From contig NZ_JGYW01000008.1 in assembly GCF_000741205.1 (NCBI RefSeq), positions 16,119-80,118 of the forward strand: a DNA stretch of 64,000 nucleotides, written 5' to 3'. This document shows, one piece after another, positions 17,127-29,043 of the stretch (position 1 is the stretch's first letter; each line of letters starts with the position of its first letter). This DNA is from Bifidobacterium gallicum DSM 20093 = LMG 11596 (GTDB taxonomy: Bacteria; Actinomycetota; Actinomycetes; Actinomycetales; Bifidobacteriaceae). The notes under the pieces are model-generated. The model searched no databases. It was not told the origin of the DNA and was given only the letters and a program-made list of their open reading frames with translations. The position numbers were made by a program, and so were the translations under genes.

Positions 17127-18251
17127 TCAGGCGTGCGATTCGTTGCGGTCGGTGACGAGCGCGTCGGCCTCCTCGAACGTGGGACAGATCGGGATGCCGT
17201 GACGGTTGTGCTGGATCGCGAGCGAGGCGGCGGCGTTCGCGAGCTGGGCGGCCTGCTGCAAGTCCATGCCGTGGGCCAGCGCCGCGCACAGCGCGCCCGT
17301 GTGGCACGGACCAGCCGAGCGGATGTGCGTGCCTTTTGTCTCAAAACCGGGGACGTGCTGGACGTCGTGGCCCACATGCTTGATCCACACGCCGTGGCTG
17401 CCGCCGCGCAACACGAGCGACGAGCCGAGCGCGTTGCCGAGCTGCTCGCACAGGCTGAACATGCGATCGTCGAAGCCGCCGGAAATGCGCATGCCGAGCG
17501 TCTCGTCGATCGTGATGCCCAGATTGTCGGCCAGTGTTGTGGCCTCCTGACGGTTCATTGACCAGATCGGTTTGGCTGCGGCGAGCGCGCGCACGGTGTC
17601 GATGTCGGCGTCCCCAAGGCGGCTCGTGGGCGTGATGATCAGGCGGAACTGGCGAGCGTCGGGCTGGCTTTCGGGACGGTCGAGGAAACGGCGGATGCCT
17701 TGGGCCGTGCTGTGCAGCAGCGCGACGCCGAGGATGTGGACCACGTCGCCGGTCTCGGGGCGCACGGGATCGTATAGGTGGGCGTCGGCGATCGTTTCGG
17801 CGCCGAAATGCTTGATGTATGTTTTCTTTTCGCCGTCGTTGAGGATGACGCGGTAGCCGTTGTCTTGCTGCGTGCTGACGGGACCGATGTGACGGATGCC
17901 GGATTCGTGCATGAGTGTGGTGATGTTGTGCGCGAACGGCCCGTCACCCATTGGCGTGGCGATGACGGCCTGCGCGCCCATGCGCGTGGCCGCTTTGGCG
18001 ACGGGGAAGCTGCCGCTGATCGCGTTGACGGCCTGCTCGGCGACGGTGAAGTCGCCCGGATGCGGGAACGAGTCGAGCGTGAGCATTTCGTCAACCCAGA
18101 TTTGGCCCAGACTGTAGACGGTCGGGACGTGAGGTGCTGGTGCGGGCTGTGCTGGTGCGGGTTGTGTTGTTGCTGCGGCTGCGGTGGGTTGTGTTGTTGC
18201 GGCCTGTGCTGCGGCAGTCTGTTCGGCTGCGCTCGGCTGTGTGTGGTCCAT
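17127..18251 (-). CDS. PfkB/ribokinase-fold protein with degenerate active site
   Basis: 374 residues from ATG 18251 (AAGGGA upstream). Residues 1-43 are an Ala/Thr/Gln/Pro-rich extension. The rest follows the PfkB fold: VYSLGQIWVDEM, MGAQAVIATPMGDGPFA, WSMNRQEA, LRGGSHGVWIKH. The catalytic motif normally read as GAGD is SAGP here (in IRSAGPCHTGALCA), so the general-base Asp is replaced by Pro. The GGxxxN sugar-binding motif is also altered (SGSFPVAKA). The family phosphorylates sugars or nucleosides with ATP; this copy may be catalytically dead, regulatory, or use different chemistry. Convergent with the TPR gene; no sugar operon is nearby. Confidence 0.8.
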   Translation of the reverse strand: MDHTQPSAAEQTAAAQAATTQPTAAAATTQPAPAQPAPAPHVPTVYSLGQIWVDEMLTLDSFPHPGDFTVAEQAVNAISGSFPVAKAATRMGAQAVIATPMGDGPFAHNITTLMHESGIRHIGPVSTQQDNGYRVILNDGEKKTYIKHFGAETIADAHLYDPVRPETGDVVHILGVALLHSTAQGIRRFLDRPESQPDARQFRLIITPTSRLGDADIDTVRALAAAKPIWSMNRQEATTLADNLGITIDETLGMRISGGFDDRMFSLCEQLGNALGSSLVLRGGSHGVWIKHVGHDVQHVPGFETKGTHIRSAGPCHTGALCAALAHGMDLQQAAQLANAAASLAIQHNRHGIPICPTFEEADALVTDRNESHA

Positions 18252-18731
18252 AATCGTTCCCTTCTGACGATGGTGCACCTGGCTGGTTCCGTGTCTTGAA
18301 TCTGCTGGGCGGATTCAAAGAGGTGGAGATGGACGATTCGTCACACCTGTTACGCCACGGACATCCGCGTCACGACGTCTGTGTTTACCCAAAACCCCTA
18401 ATTCGAGGATTCATTGCTGAATCTGCACGCAATTGTACTGCATGCGGGGGTGAAGGGGGTAGGAAATTGGGGAATGTTGAAATGGAGAAATGGTGAAGCG
18501 CGCGGGTGGGGTGGTTGGGGCATGCGGGCTGAGCGTGGTTGGGTGCCTGAGAAACCGTGTCGGGGGCGGTGATGAAGTGCGTGAAAACCGTTGGCGGATA
18601 ACGGTTTTTGCGTTTATCCGAGCTGAATTGTACACTTGTGTAGTTGTGTGTTCGCCCATAACCGTGCTTCGTCTTGGTTATCGGTGTAATGCGCAGACTT
18701 GCAAGTCAATAGTAAATGTAGGGAGACCATA
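18252..18731. promoter_or_regulatory. Intergenic region with overlapping hairpins upstream of rpmB
   Basis: A 9-bp hairpin (18584-18592 with 18600-18608, AAAACCGTT / AACGGTTTT) ends in a T run and looks like a terminator on the plus strand. A second pairing CGGATAA (18595-18601) with TTATCCG (18614-18620) overlaps it and cannot form at the same time. A third hairpin ATAACC/GGTTAT lies near 18658-18681. All precede rpmB, so an attenuator-type leader is possible. The left part of the region holds the PfkB-like promoter and nothing else visible. Confidence 0.5.
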
Positions 18732-18926
18732 ATGTCTGCTCGTTGCGCAGTGTGTGGCAAGGGACCCAAGAGCGGTTTTTCTGTTACCCACTCTCATATC
18801 CGCAATAAGCGCCTCTTCCGCCCGAACCTGCAGCCGGTTCGCACCACGATCGAAGGTGAGAACGTCCGCATTCGCGTGTGCGCGAAATGCCTCAAGGCTG
18901 GCAAGGTCGCTCGCGTGAAGGCCTGA
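18732..18926 (+). CDS. rpmB: 50S ribosomal protein L28
   Basis: 64 residues. [16 protein letters not shown] and the C-terminal [14 protein letters not shown] are diagnostic. It carries two CxxC pairs, so it is the zinc-binding form of L28. Start ATG 18732 with AGGGAG 9 bases upstream. It is transcribed alone and ends in a strong terminator. Part of the large ribosomal subunit. Confidence 0.96.
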   Translation: MSARCAVCGKGPKSGFSVTHSHIRNKRLFRPNLQPVRTTIEGENVRIRVCAKCLKAGKVARVKA

Positions 18927-18939
18927 TTGCTAAGCGATA

Positions 18940-18974
18940 AACCCCGGAAGCGATTCGCCTCCGGGGTTCTTTCG
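18940..18974 (+). terminator. Terminator after rpmB
   Basis: Stem 18940-18948 / 18960-18968 (AACCCCGGA / TCCGGGGTT) with an inner GCG/CGC pair and a following CTTTCG. It starts 14 bases after the stop. Confidence 0.9.
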
Positions 18975-19352
18975 TATTCGCCTCCCTTTATCTAGGATGC
19001 GTCTCCTCTCTGCAATCCGCCTCCCTTCATCCGTAATCCGTCTCCCAATCCGGCCCAATCCGTTCCTCCAAGTCACCTCACAATCTATTTCTTAGAGCTA
19101 GTCACATTCCCATAACCTGGCCCACTCCCATAAGCCACCTCCGCAATCCTCTCCTGCGCGCAACGCAACTCCATTTATCCGCAATCTTTCCCTCCCCACA
19201 GTTCAGTCCCGCAGTTCAGCCCGATAATCTGACTTTGCAGCTCATCCCCATAATCCGTACCTCCCATCCGATTCCCGTGATTTTCCTCAATCCAACCCCA
19301 ACGTGCCCCACAATCCGCCCCCACGGTTAGCCCCTGGCAATCCGCTCCCCTC
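18975..19352. repeat. Pyrimidine-rich region of short degenerate AATCCG repeats
   Basis: About 380 bases with no gene. The plus strand is C/T-rich and built from scattered copies of CAATCCG, TAATCCG and CCCATAA at irregular intervals. It resembles a decayed tandem repeat and leads straight into array B. Confidence 0.55.
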
Positions 19353-19790
19353 CAAACTGCATCTTTCCTGACCAGGTTGGTCAGGAAAGTAGCGGTTTGG
19401 GGGCGAGAATTGCAGTTTTCCTGACCACGCTGGTCAGGAAAGTAGCGGTTTGGGGCTGGAAAGTGCAGTTATTCTTACCAGCCTGGTCAGGGGAGGTGCA
19501 TTTTGGGCCGGGGAAGTGCAGTTTTGCTTACCAGCCTGGTAAGGGGAGATGCAGTTTCGGCCTAAAAGTTGCGTTTTTCTTGACCGGCCTGGTCAGGAGG
19601 GATGCGGTTTCGGGTGGTGAAGTGCGTTTTTCCTGACCGGTCTGGTCAGGTGGGACACAGTTTTGGGTGGGAAAGTGCAGTTTTGCTGACCAGTTTGGTC
19701 AGCAGGGATGCAGTTTTGTCCCGGAAATTGCGTCTTCTCTGACCGCGCTGGTCAGGAGGGACGCGTTTTCGCTTGGAAACTGTGGCTGGG
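19353..19790. repeat. Palindrome array B (53-bp spacing, 8 units) upstream of recG
   Basis: Eight palindromic cores start at 19368, 19421, 19474, 19527, 19580, 19633, 19686 and 19739: every step is exactly 53 bases. Most arms are TGACC/GGTCA; the core at 19527 is TTACC/GGTAA, a paired change. Between cores the units share a GATGCAGTTT / AAGTGCAGTTTT-like frame. 53 is not a multiple of three, so open frames crossing it are accidental. The array ends about 215 bases before recG. Confidence 0.92.
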
Positions 19791-20003
19791 CTGGCTGGGG
19801 TCCGACGCAACGGGATTGCAGTTTGGGTCCACTACTCGCCCTTCCAACGCAACGGACCCCGGCTCGTCCCTCCAACTCACCTCGTCAGCCGGCTCTCCGG
19901 TTCGCCGCTCTTGCCCGCGCTCCAACTTGCCCGCCCCCACCGGTCGGCTCCCGGCTGGACCCCATTCCTGGAGGGCGTGATTCAGCGGCGTCCAGTGGCT
20001 AAG

Positions 20004-22562
20004 ATGGAGCGCATGGTTGCCGTCACGCTGAACACCCCGCTCGCTTCGCTGCTCACGAACAAACGCCGCGTGAGTGCGCTCAAATCATTGGGTTTGACCA
20101 CCGTCTCCGACGCGCTGACCTACTACCCGTTCCGCGTGACCGACCCCGTGCCCGTGCGCGCGCTCAAGGAAGCCCGTTTCGGCGAAAAAATGGCGTGCGT
20201 CGCGCAAGTGCGCTACTGCCGCACCGTGCCCATGGCTGCCCGCCGCGGCTCGCGCCTCGAAGTCATCGTCGACGACTCGCCGTCCGCCGCCAGCCGCCAG
20301 ATGCCGCCCTCGCAGTGCTCGCTCGTATTTTTCTCACATCGCCCGTCCTACGTGGACTGGATGGCCTCGCGTTTGCAGCCCGGCCAACTCATCGTGCTCG
20401 CCGGCGACCCGAGTTCGTTCAACGACCGCCTGCAGTTCACGCATCCTGAGATTTTAACTATTTCCCCGCCAGCCACACTAGCATCCTCAGCACTCACATA
20501 CGACTGCGATTCTGTGCCCGAGGCGCTTGCTCGTGTATGCCGACCACGGCCCGTGTACCATGCTTCATCGCGCATTTCAACCGAGCACATTCACGAGACG
20601 ATCCTCGGATTGTTGCGCCTGCTTGCAGGCCTTGACATGACGGTGCCCGATCCACAGCAAGGGCCGAGCAACGACGTATCAGTCGCGGCAACCACGTTGT
20701 TCGACGCTTCGGAGCACACGCGAACCGCGCTATTGCAAGCCATTCCCGACGTTCTGCCCGAACCCGTGCGCGTGCACAACCATCTGATGCATCGCGCCCA
20801 GGCATTCAGCCAGATTCATGATCCGCAGACCGTGCATGCGTTCAAAGACGCGATTGGCACGATGCGGTTTGAAGAGGCGTTCATTTGTCAAACAGCATTG
20901 CTGATGAGTCGCGCGGCGGCCAAACAGGGCAACGCGTGGAGCTGCACCGATCAGGTGTTGCGCGAGCAATTCATTGAGCAGCTGCCGTTCTCGCTGACCG
21001 CCGGCCAGCAACTCGTGATTGACGCGATCGCGCACGACATGGAACAGGACCATCCGATGCAACGCCTGCTGCAAGGCGAGGTGGGCTCAGGCAAGACTGT
21101 GGTGGCTGTGGCCGCAATGCTGCAAGCCGTGGGGTCAGGGCATCAGGCCGTGCTCGTGGCGCCAACACAGGTATTAGCCGAACAGCATGCCGCCTCGATT
21201 GCAAAGATGGTCAAGGATTTGGACAGCCAAGACTTTTGTAGCCAATCCGGCTTGAAAAAACCGGACGGCCATGCTAGTGCCAAGGCCCAAGACGATGCAT
21301 CGGACGCACAGGAAGCACGCAGCGATGATGCGGCTGACGGTGGCAGTGAGGGGGCGCGAGAGGAGCCGGCGACGGCGAAGTCGGTGTCACGAAAACAACA
21401 AATCAATATGAACCTGGGCACCCCCCAAGTGCCCGTGTATCTGCTGACGGGCGGCATGAAACTCGCCGAGCGCAGGCGTGTGCTGGCGGCGGCCGCGGGA
21501 GGCGAGCCGTGCATTGTGATCGCGACGCACGCCGCGTTTTCCAAAACGTTCCAAGCGCCGAACCTAGCGCTGGCCGTGGTGGACGAGCAGCACCGGTTCG
21601 GCGTGGAACAGCGTGAAACGTTGCGCGCCAAAGGCGAGCGTGACCCGCACCTGCTCGTCATGACGGCCACGCCGATCCCGCGCACGGCCGCGATGACATG
21701 GTTCGGTGACCTTGACATTTCTGAACTGACGGAACTGCCGGGCGGACGCAAACCAATCCGCACGTTCATTGTTCAGGAAGCGGACGCGACGCGCATGGGG
21801 TCGATGTTTGCGTTGATTCGCCAGCGTATTGATGCGGGGGAGCGCGCGTATGTGATTTGCCCGCGCATTGATGCCGATGAAGAGCAGCCGGACCAGGGTG
21901 AGGGCGACGGGCCGCAACTGTTTGATGATGGCGAGGAGTCGACACCCAAACCGCCGTTGCATTCTGTGGAGGAGATGTTCACACGGCTGCAGCATTTGCC
22001 GCAGTTTGCTGGCGTTGCGTTTGCGCGGTTGACAGGACGAGACGATGATGCTACCAAGAACGCCGTGATGGCCGATTTTTCGTCGGGACGCACGCCGGTG
22101 CTCGTGGCGACGACCGTGGTCGAAGTGGGCGTGGATGTGCCGCAAGCCAGTTGCATTGTGATTTTTGATGCGGACCGCTATGGGCTCTCGCAGTTGCACC
22201 AGCTGCGCGGGCGTGTGGGCCGAGGAGGCACGAATTCGTGGGCATTCCTGATTTCGCGCGCTGAGGACGGCACGGTGGCCCAGGAGCGGTTGATGGCGAT
22301 TGAAGGCACGTTGGACGGCGCGCAGATCGCGCAGAAAGACTTGGAATTGCGCGGCGCAGGTGACGTGCTGGGCGATGCGCAGTCGGGTGGCAAGAGCTCG
22401 CTCAAACTGTTGCGCGTCGTCAAGGATGCCGGTCTGATTGCGCAAGCGCGTGACGAAAGCGCCGAATTGTTGGAAGCGGATCACGATTTGCACCAATGGC
22501 CGCAGCTGGCCGGTGCCGTGCTCGACTTCACGCGAGGCAATGAAGCGTTCTTGCATAGTTGA
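20004..22562 (+). CDS. recG: ATP-dependent DNA helicase RecG
   Basis: 852 residues from ATG 20004; ATG 20013 is an alternative with GGAG very close. RecG remodels stalled forks and Holliday junctions. The N-terminal wedge domain is followed by Walker A GEVGSGKT (about 358-365), DEQH box VVDEQHRFGVEQR (527-530), and MTATPIPRT. The helicase C motifs include TTVVEVGVDVPQA and QLHQLRGRVGRG. Between motifs Ia and II is a charged, Ala-rich insertion of about 70 residues (around 410-475). The frame is open back to 19773 but that part overlaps array B. Confidence 0.95.
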   Translation: MERMVAVTLNTPLASLLTNKRRVSALKSLGLTTVSDALTYYPFRVTDPVPVRALKEARFGEKMACVAQVRYCRTVPMAARRGSRLEVIVDDSPSAASRQMPPSQCSLVFFSHRPSYVDWMASRLQPGQLIVLAGDPSSFNDRLQFTHPEILTISPPATLASSALTYDCDSVPEALARVCRPRPVYHASSRISTEHIHETILGLLRLLAGLDMTVPDPQQGPSNDVSVAATTLFDASEHTRTALLQAIPDVLPEPVRVHNHLMHRAQAFSQIHDPQTVHAFKDAIGTMRFEEAFICQTALLMSRAAAKQGNAWSCTDQVLREQFIEQLPFSLTAGQQLVIDAIAHDMEQDHPMQRLLQGEVGSGKTVVAVAAMLQAVGSGHQAVLVAPTQVLAEQHAASIAKMVKDLDSQDFCSQSGLKKPDGHASAKAQDDASDAQEARSDDAADGGSEGAREEPATAKSVSRKQQINMNLGTPQVPVYLLTGGMKLAERRRVLAAAAGGEPCIVIATHAAFSKTFQAPNLALAVVDEQHRFGVEQRETLRAKGERDPHLLVMTATPIPRTAAMTWFGDLDISELTELPGGRKPIRTFIVQEADATRMGSMFALIRQRIDAGERAYVICPRIDADEEQPDQGEGDGPQLFDDGEESTPKPPLHSVEEMFTRLQHLPQFAGVAFARLTGRDDDATKNAVMADFSSGRTPVLVATTVVEVGVDVPQASCIVIFDADRYGLSQLHQLRGRVGRGGTNSWAFLISRAEDGTVAQERLMAIEGTLDGAQIAQKDLELRGAGDVLGDAQSGGKSSLKLLRVVKDAGLIAQARDESAELLEADHDLHQWPQLAGAVLDFTRGNEAFLHS

Positions 22563-22778
22563 TGGCGCACGTGACTGATGGCGCACGTGGCTGACGTGCC
22601 GTGCATCTGACGTGCTGCACGCAGTGTGACGGGGCGCGCAAGTGGGCACCGCAGGGCGCGTCATGAACGCAAGACTCGATGCGAGGCTGGAGGCAGGGTT
22701 GAACGCGAGCGCCGCTCGTGAGACTGGAAACGCGTGCCACTCGCGGAACTCGACGCGAGGCTTGCGTAGAGTGAACGT

Positions 22779-23450
22779 ATGCGCATCATTGCAGGACGAT
22801 TCAAAGGAGTGCCGCTGACCACGCCGCGGTCGGGCACGAGGCCAACGACCGATAGGACTAAAGAAGCCATTTTCTCGCGTTTGGATGCGCGACAGCGTGT
22901 GGATGGCGCTCGCGTGCTCGACTTGTATGCGGGCACTGGAGCGTTGGGATTTGAAGCGTTGAGCCGTGGCGCGCAATCCTGCGTATTCGTTGAGTATTCG
23001 GCGCCGGCCGCCAAGCTGATCGCACAAACAGCCACGGCACTCAAGGCGCAGCGTGCGTGGGAGCCTTCAATGAGCGTGCACGTGGTCAAGGCCAAAGCTG
23101 AACGGTATGTCGAAAAAATGGCCGGCCATCATGAAGATGGTTTGTTTGATCTGGTCCTGATCGACCCGCCGTACGCTGTGACGACCGACGACTGCAATGC
23201 GCTGCTCGAACGTCTGGTATCTGGCGAGCTCGTGCACACGCCCCAAGCTGGGCATGATGAAGATCGTCAGGATGAAGCTAGTCATGATGGCCCCGAACAG
23301 TACGGCCCGCTGCCGCTGATCATGCTGGAACGCTCCACCCGCTCCAAAGCCCCGACCGCCCCGACAGGTTGGACACTCGCCGACCGCCGCGACTACGGCG
23401 AGACAGCCGTGTTCTATTTCTCGCCTGATTGCTCACCCGCGCAAGCCTGA
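22779..23450 (+). CDS. rsmD: 16S rRNA (guanine(966)-N(2))-methyltransferase
   Basis: 223 residues. MRIIAGRFKGVPLTTP, RPTTDRTKEAIFSRL, the SAM-binding VLDLYAGTGALGFEALSRG, and the catalytic VLIDPPY motif identify RsmD. It methylates G966 of 16S rRNA during small-subunit assembly. A 20-residue His/Asp/Glu-rich insert (around QAGHDEDRQDEASHDG) sits in the C-terminal part. The gene follows recG after about 215 bases, in which TGATGGCGCACGTG is repeated near 22562. Confidence 0.93.
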   Translation: MRIIAGRFKGVPLTTPRSGTRPTTDRTKEAIFSRLDARQRVDGARVLDLYAGTGALGFEALSRGAQSCVFVEYSAPAAKLIAQTATALKAQRAWEPSMSVHVVKAKAERYVEKMAGHHEDGLFDLVLIDPPYAVTTDDCNALLERLVSGELVHTPQAGHDEDRQDEASHDGPEQYGPLPLIMLERSTRSKAPTAPTGWTLADRRDYGETAVFYFSPDCSPAQA

Positions 23451-23452
23451 GC

Positions 23453-23484
23453 AGTCCTGTCCGCGCTCCATGCCGGGCAGGACT
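23453..23484. terminator. Bidirectional terminator between rsmD and lacZ
   Basis: Arms 23453-23462 and 23475-23484 (AGTCCTGTCC / GGGCAGGACT) pair with one G-T wobble. They separate two convergent genes. Confidence 0.7.
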
Positions 23485-23515
23485 CGCTATCTGTCTTGTG
23501 GCGCCATCTCGAACT

Positions 23516-27280
<3,765 letters not shown>

Positions 27281-27283
27281 GCC

Positions 27284-27363
27284 TTGAAAATTGTAGAGGA
27301 GTGTGTTGTATAGTTGCTAGGTTATTTACACACGCGGGACCCTCTCTTACCCGCGGGGTGTAA
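27284..27363 (+). promoter_or_regulatory. rpsP promoter candidate and leader hairpin
   Basis: TTGAAA (27284-27289) and TGTATA (27307-27312) are 17 bases apart. Downstream, TTACAC plus CGCGGG (27326-27338) pair with CCCGCG plus GTGTAA (27350-27363), with a small bulge. This puts a stable stem-loop in the 5' leader of the rpsP operon, where ribosomal-protein autoregulation would act. Confidence 0.55.
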
Positions 27364-27439
27364 GGAACACGTGGGTACGCCGATCTTTGCCCCACACTGA
27401 AAGGCGCACGCCCACCCCTAACTACCAAGGAGAGCCATT

Positions 27440-27901
27440 TTGGCAACCAAGATTCGCCTGAAGCGCATGGGCAAGAAGTTCTACGCCATCTACCGTGTGG
27501 TCATCATGGATTCGCGCAAGAAGCGCGACGGCAAGGCCATTGAGGAGATCGGTCTGTACAACCCGAACACCCAGCCTTCCACCATCGAGATCGATTCCGA
27601 GCGCGCTCAGTACTGGCTCGGCGTTGGCGCTCAGCCGACCGACCAGGTGAAGAACCTGCTCAAGATCACGGGTGATTGGCAGAAGTTCAAGGGCCTCAAG
27701 GGCGCTGAAGGTCACCTCAAGACCGTCGCCCCGAAGCCGGAAGCTGAAGTCCTCGTGGCTGAAGCCGAGAACGCAGCCCAGAAGCTCAAGGCCGCCAAGT
27801 CGGAAGCCGATGCCAAGGCCAAGGCCGAGGCTGAAGCCGCCGTTGAGGCCGCTGATGAAAAGGTCGAGGCCGCAGAGGCCGCAGAAGCCGTTCAGGAGTG
27901 A
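27440..27901 (+). CDS. rpsP: 30S ribosomal protein S16
   Basis: 153 residues from a TTG at 27440, fixed by AAGGAGAG 7 bases upstream. [20 protein letters not shown] and [14 protein letters not shown] are diagnostic S16. The core ends near residue 90; the last 60 residues are a charged Ala/Glu/Lys helix-forming tail ([20 protein letters not shown]), a common actinobacterial extension. First gene of rpsP-khpA-rimM-trmD, with 6 bases to the next gene. Confidence 0.96.
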   Translation: MATKIRLKRMGKKFYAIYRVVIMDSRKKRDGKAIEEIGLYNPNTQPSTIEIDSERAQYWLGVGAQPTDQVKNLLKITGDWQKFKGLKGAEGHLKTVAPKPEAEVLVAEAENAAQKLKAAKSEADAKAKAEAEAAVEAADEKVEAAEAAEAVQE

Positions 27902-27907
27902 TGCATC

Positions 27908-28141
27908 ATGCTTGCACAAGCCGTGGAACATTTGATCAAGAACATCGTTGATTTTCCAGATGATGTTTCCGTCAAGTCCCATGAGAACGCCCGTGGCGAG
28001 CTCATTCGCGTTCGTGTCAACCCCGAAGATATCGGTCGTGTGATCGGCCGTTCGGGTCGTACTGCCAATGCCGTGCGCACCGTGGTGCAGGCCATGGCGG
28101 ACCACAAGGTTCGCGTGGACATCATGGACGTGCGCCGGTAA
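27908..28141 (+). CDS. khpA: KH-domain RNA-binding protein
   Basis: 77 residues: one KH domain with the GxxG loop in RVIGRSGRTANAVRTVVQA. Small KH proteins of this type (KhpA/YlqC) bind RNA and in some Gram-positives affect cell size and division. Position directly after rpsP and before rimM is conserved in the group. ATG 27908 follows the rpsP stop by 6 bases, so the two are probably co-translated. Confidence 0.93.
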   Translation: MLAQAVEHLIKNIVDFPDDVSVKSHENARGELIRVRVNPEDIGRVIGRSGRTANAVRTVVQAMADHKVRVDIMDVRR

Positions 28142-28392
28142 CGGAAACAAACCCGTTGCCGGGAACGGCAGTTGTATGCCAGTGATGGTGACGGCAGTTG
28201 GCCAACGTTGGACGTGGGCAGTGACAGGCTTGCGGTACCGTGGGGTGCCGCGAAGTGCCGTGCTGCCGGAAAGTGCGTCGAACGGTTGAACGGCGCAACG
28301 GTTGAACGGAAGCGGTGCGACTGTTGATAGTGCAGCTGGGAGTGGTGTAATTGCGAACAGCTTGACCGTAACAGTTGACGAGTGAATGGGTG

Positions 28393-29040
28393 ATGGCTAT
28401 GCAGCAGCAAGTGCAAGCAGCAAGCAATCCCAACGACGACCCTCAGCAGATGGATCTGCTGAGGGTCGCTCGCGTTGGGCGTGCGCAAGGATTAAAGGGT
28501 GAAGTGACCGTGCAGTCGTTCACGGATGAACCCGAATACCGGTTTGAGCCAGGGTCTGAGCTCTATACCAAAGATGGCGAGCAGACGTTCGTGGTGGAAC
28601 GCTCGCGCAGTATGAAAAATCGTTGGATTCTCAAGTTTGAGGGCGTGGACGACCGTACAGCGGCCGAAGCGATCAACGGCACCGTGCTCTACGGCGAGGC
28701 TGATGATGCTGAAGACATGCTCGAAGAAGACGTGTGGTACGCCAAGGATCTGGTGGGCCTTGAAGTGCGCATGGCACCGGACAACCTGCTGGGTCTTGAA
28801 GAAGACCGCCTGATCGGCAAGGTTGTGGACGTGATTGACGGTCCGCAGTGGCTGCTCAAAGTGCGTTTGGCCGAACCTGTGCGTGATGCTGACGGTGTGG
28901 TCGTGGAAAAGACGGCATTGGTGCCGTTTGTGGAGCAGATTGTGACGGAAATTGACCCCGAACAGCAGGTGGCTCTGATTAATCCTCCCGGCGGGCTGAT
29001 TCCGGGACTCGGCGTGATGGATGTGAGCGAGGAGAACTGA
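28393..29040 (+). CDS. rimM: Ribosome maturation factor RimM
   Basis: 215 residues from ATG 28393. GTG 28390, ATG 28399 and ATG 28450 are also possible, and none has a strong ribosome site. LLRVARVGRAQGLKGEVTV, the PRC-barrel with WYAKDLVGLEV, and LVPFVEQIV identify RimM, which helps assemble the 30S head. The conserved region begins at ATG 28450, inside a perfect hairpin, so the true start may be there. It ends 3 bases before trmD. The 250 bases before rimM hold only degenerate CGGTTGAACGG repeats near 28275-28320. Confidence 0.9.
   Translation: MAMQQQVQAASNPNDDPQQMDLLRVARVGRAQGLKGEVTVQSFTDEPEYRFEPGSELYTKDGEQTFVVERSRSMKNRWILKFEGVDDRTAAEAINGTVLYGEADDAEDMLEEDVWYAKDLVGLEVRMAPDNLLGLEEDRLIGKVVDVIDGPQWLLKVRLAEPVRDADGVVVEKTALVPFVEQIVTEIDPEQQVALINPPGGLIPGLGVMDVSEEN
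28437..28468 (+). other. Perfect hairpin at the 5' end of rimM
   Basis: Fifteen bases 28437-28451 pair perfectly with 28454-28468, separated by GG. The centre is the ATG at 28450-28452. It lies inside the rimM frame, just before the conserved N-terminal LLRVARVGRAQG segment. See findings. Confidence 0.85.
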
Positions 29041-29043
29041 ACC

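Noticed and set aside
19397-19636. Small protein genes across the palindrome arrays (also 30352-30543, 43702-44112, 60464-60712)
   Set aside because: A 53-bp unit shifts frame at each repeat, translations differ between arrays, and no ribosome sites or conserved peptide exist.
21564-23027. 487-residue open frame antisense to recG and rsmD
   Set aside because: Shadow of two well-supported genes; Arg/His-rich translation without motifs.
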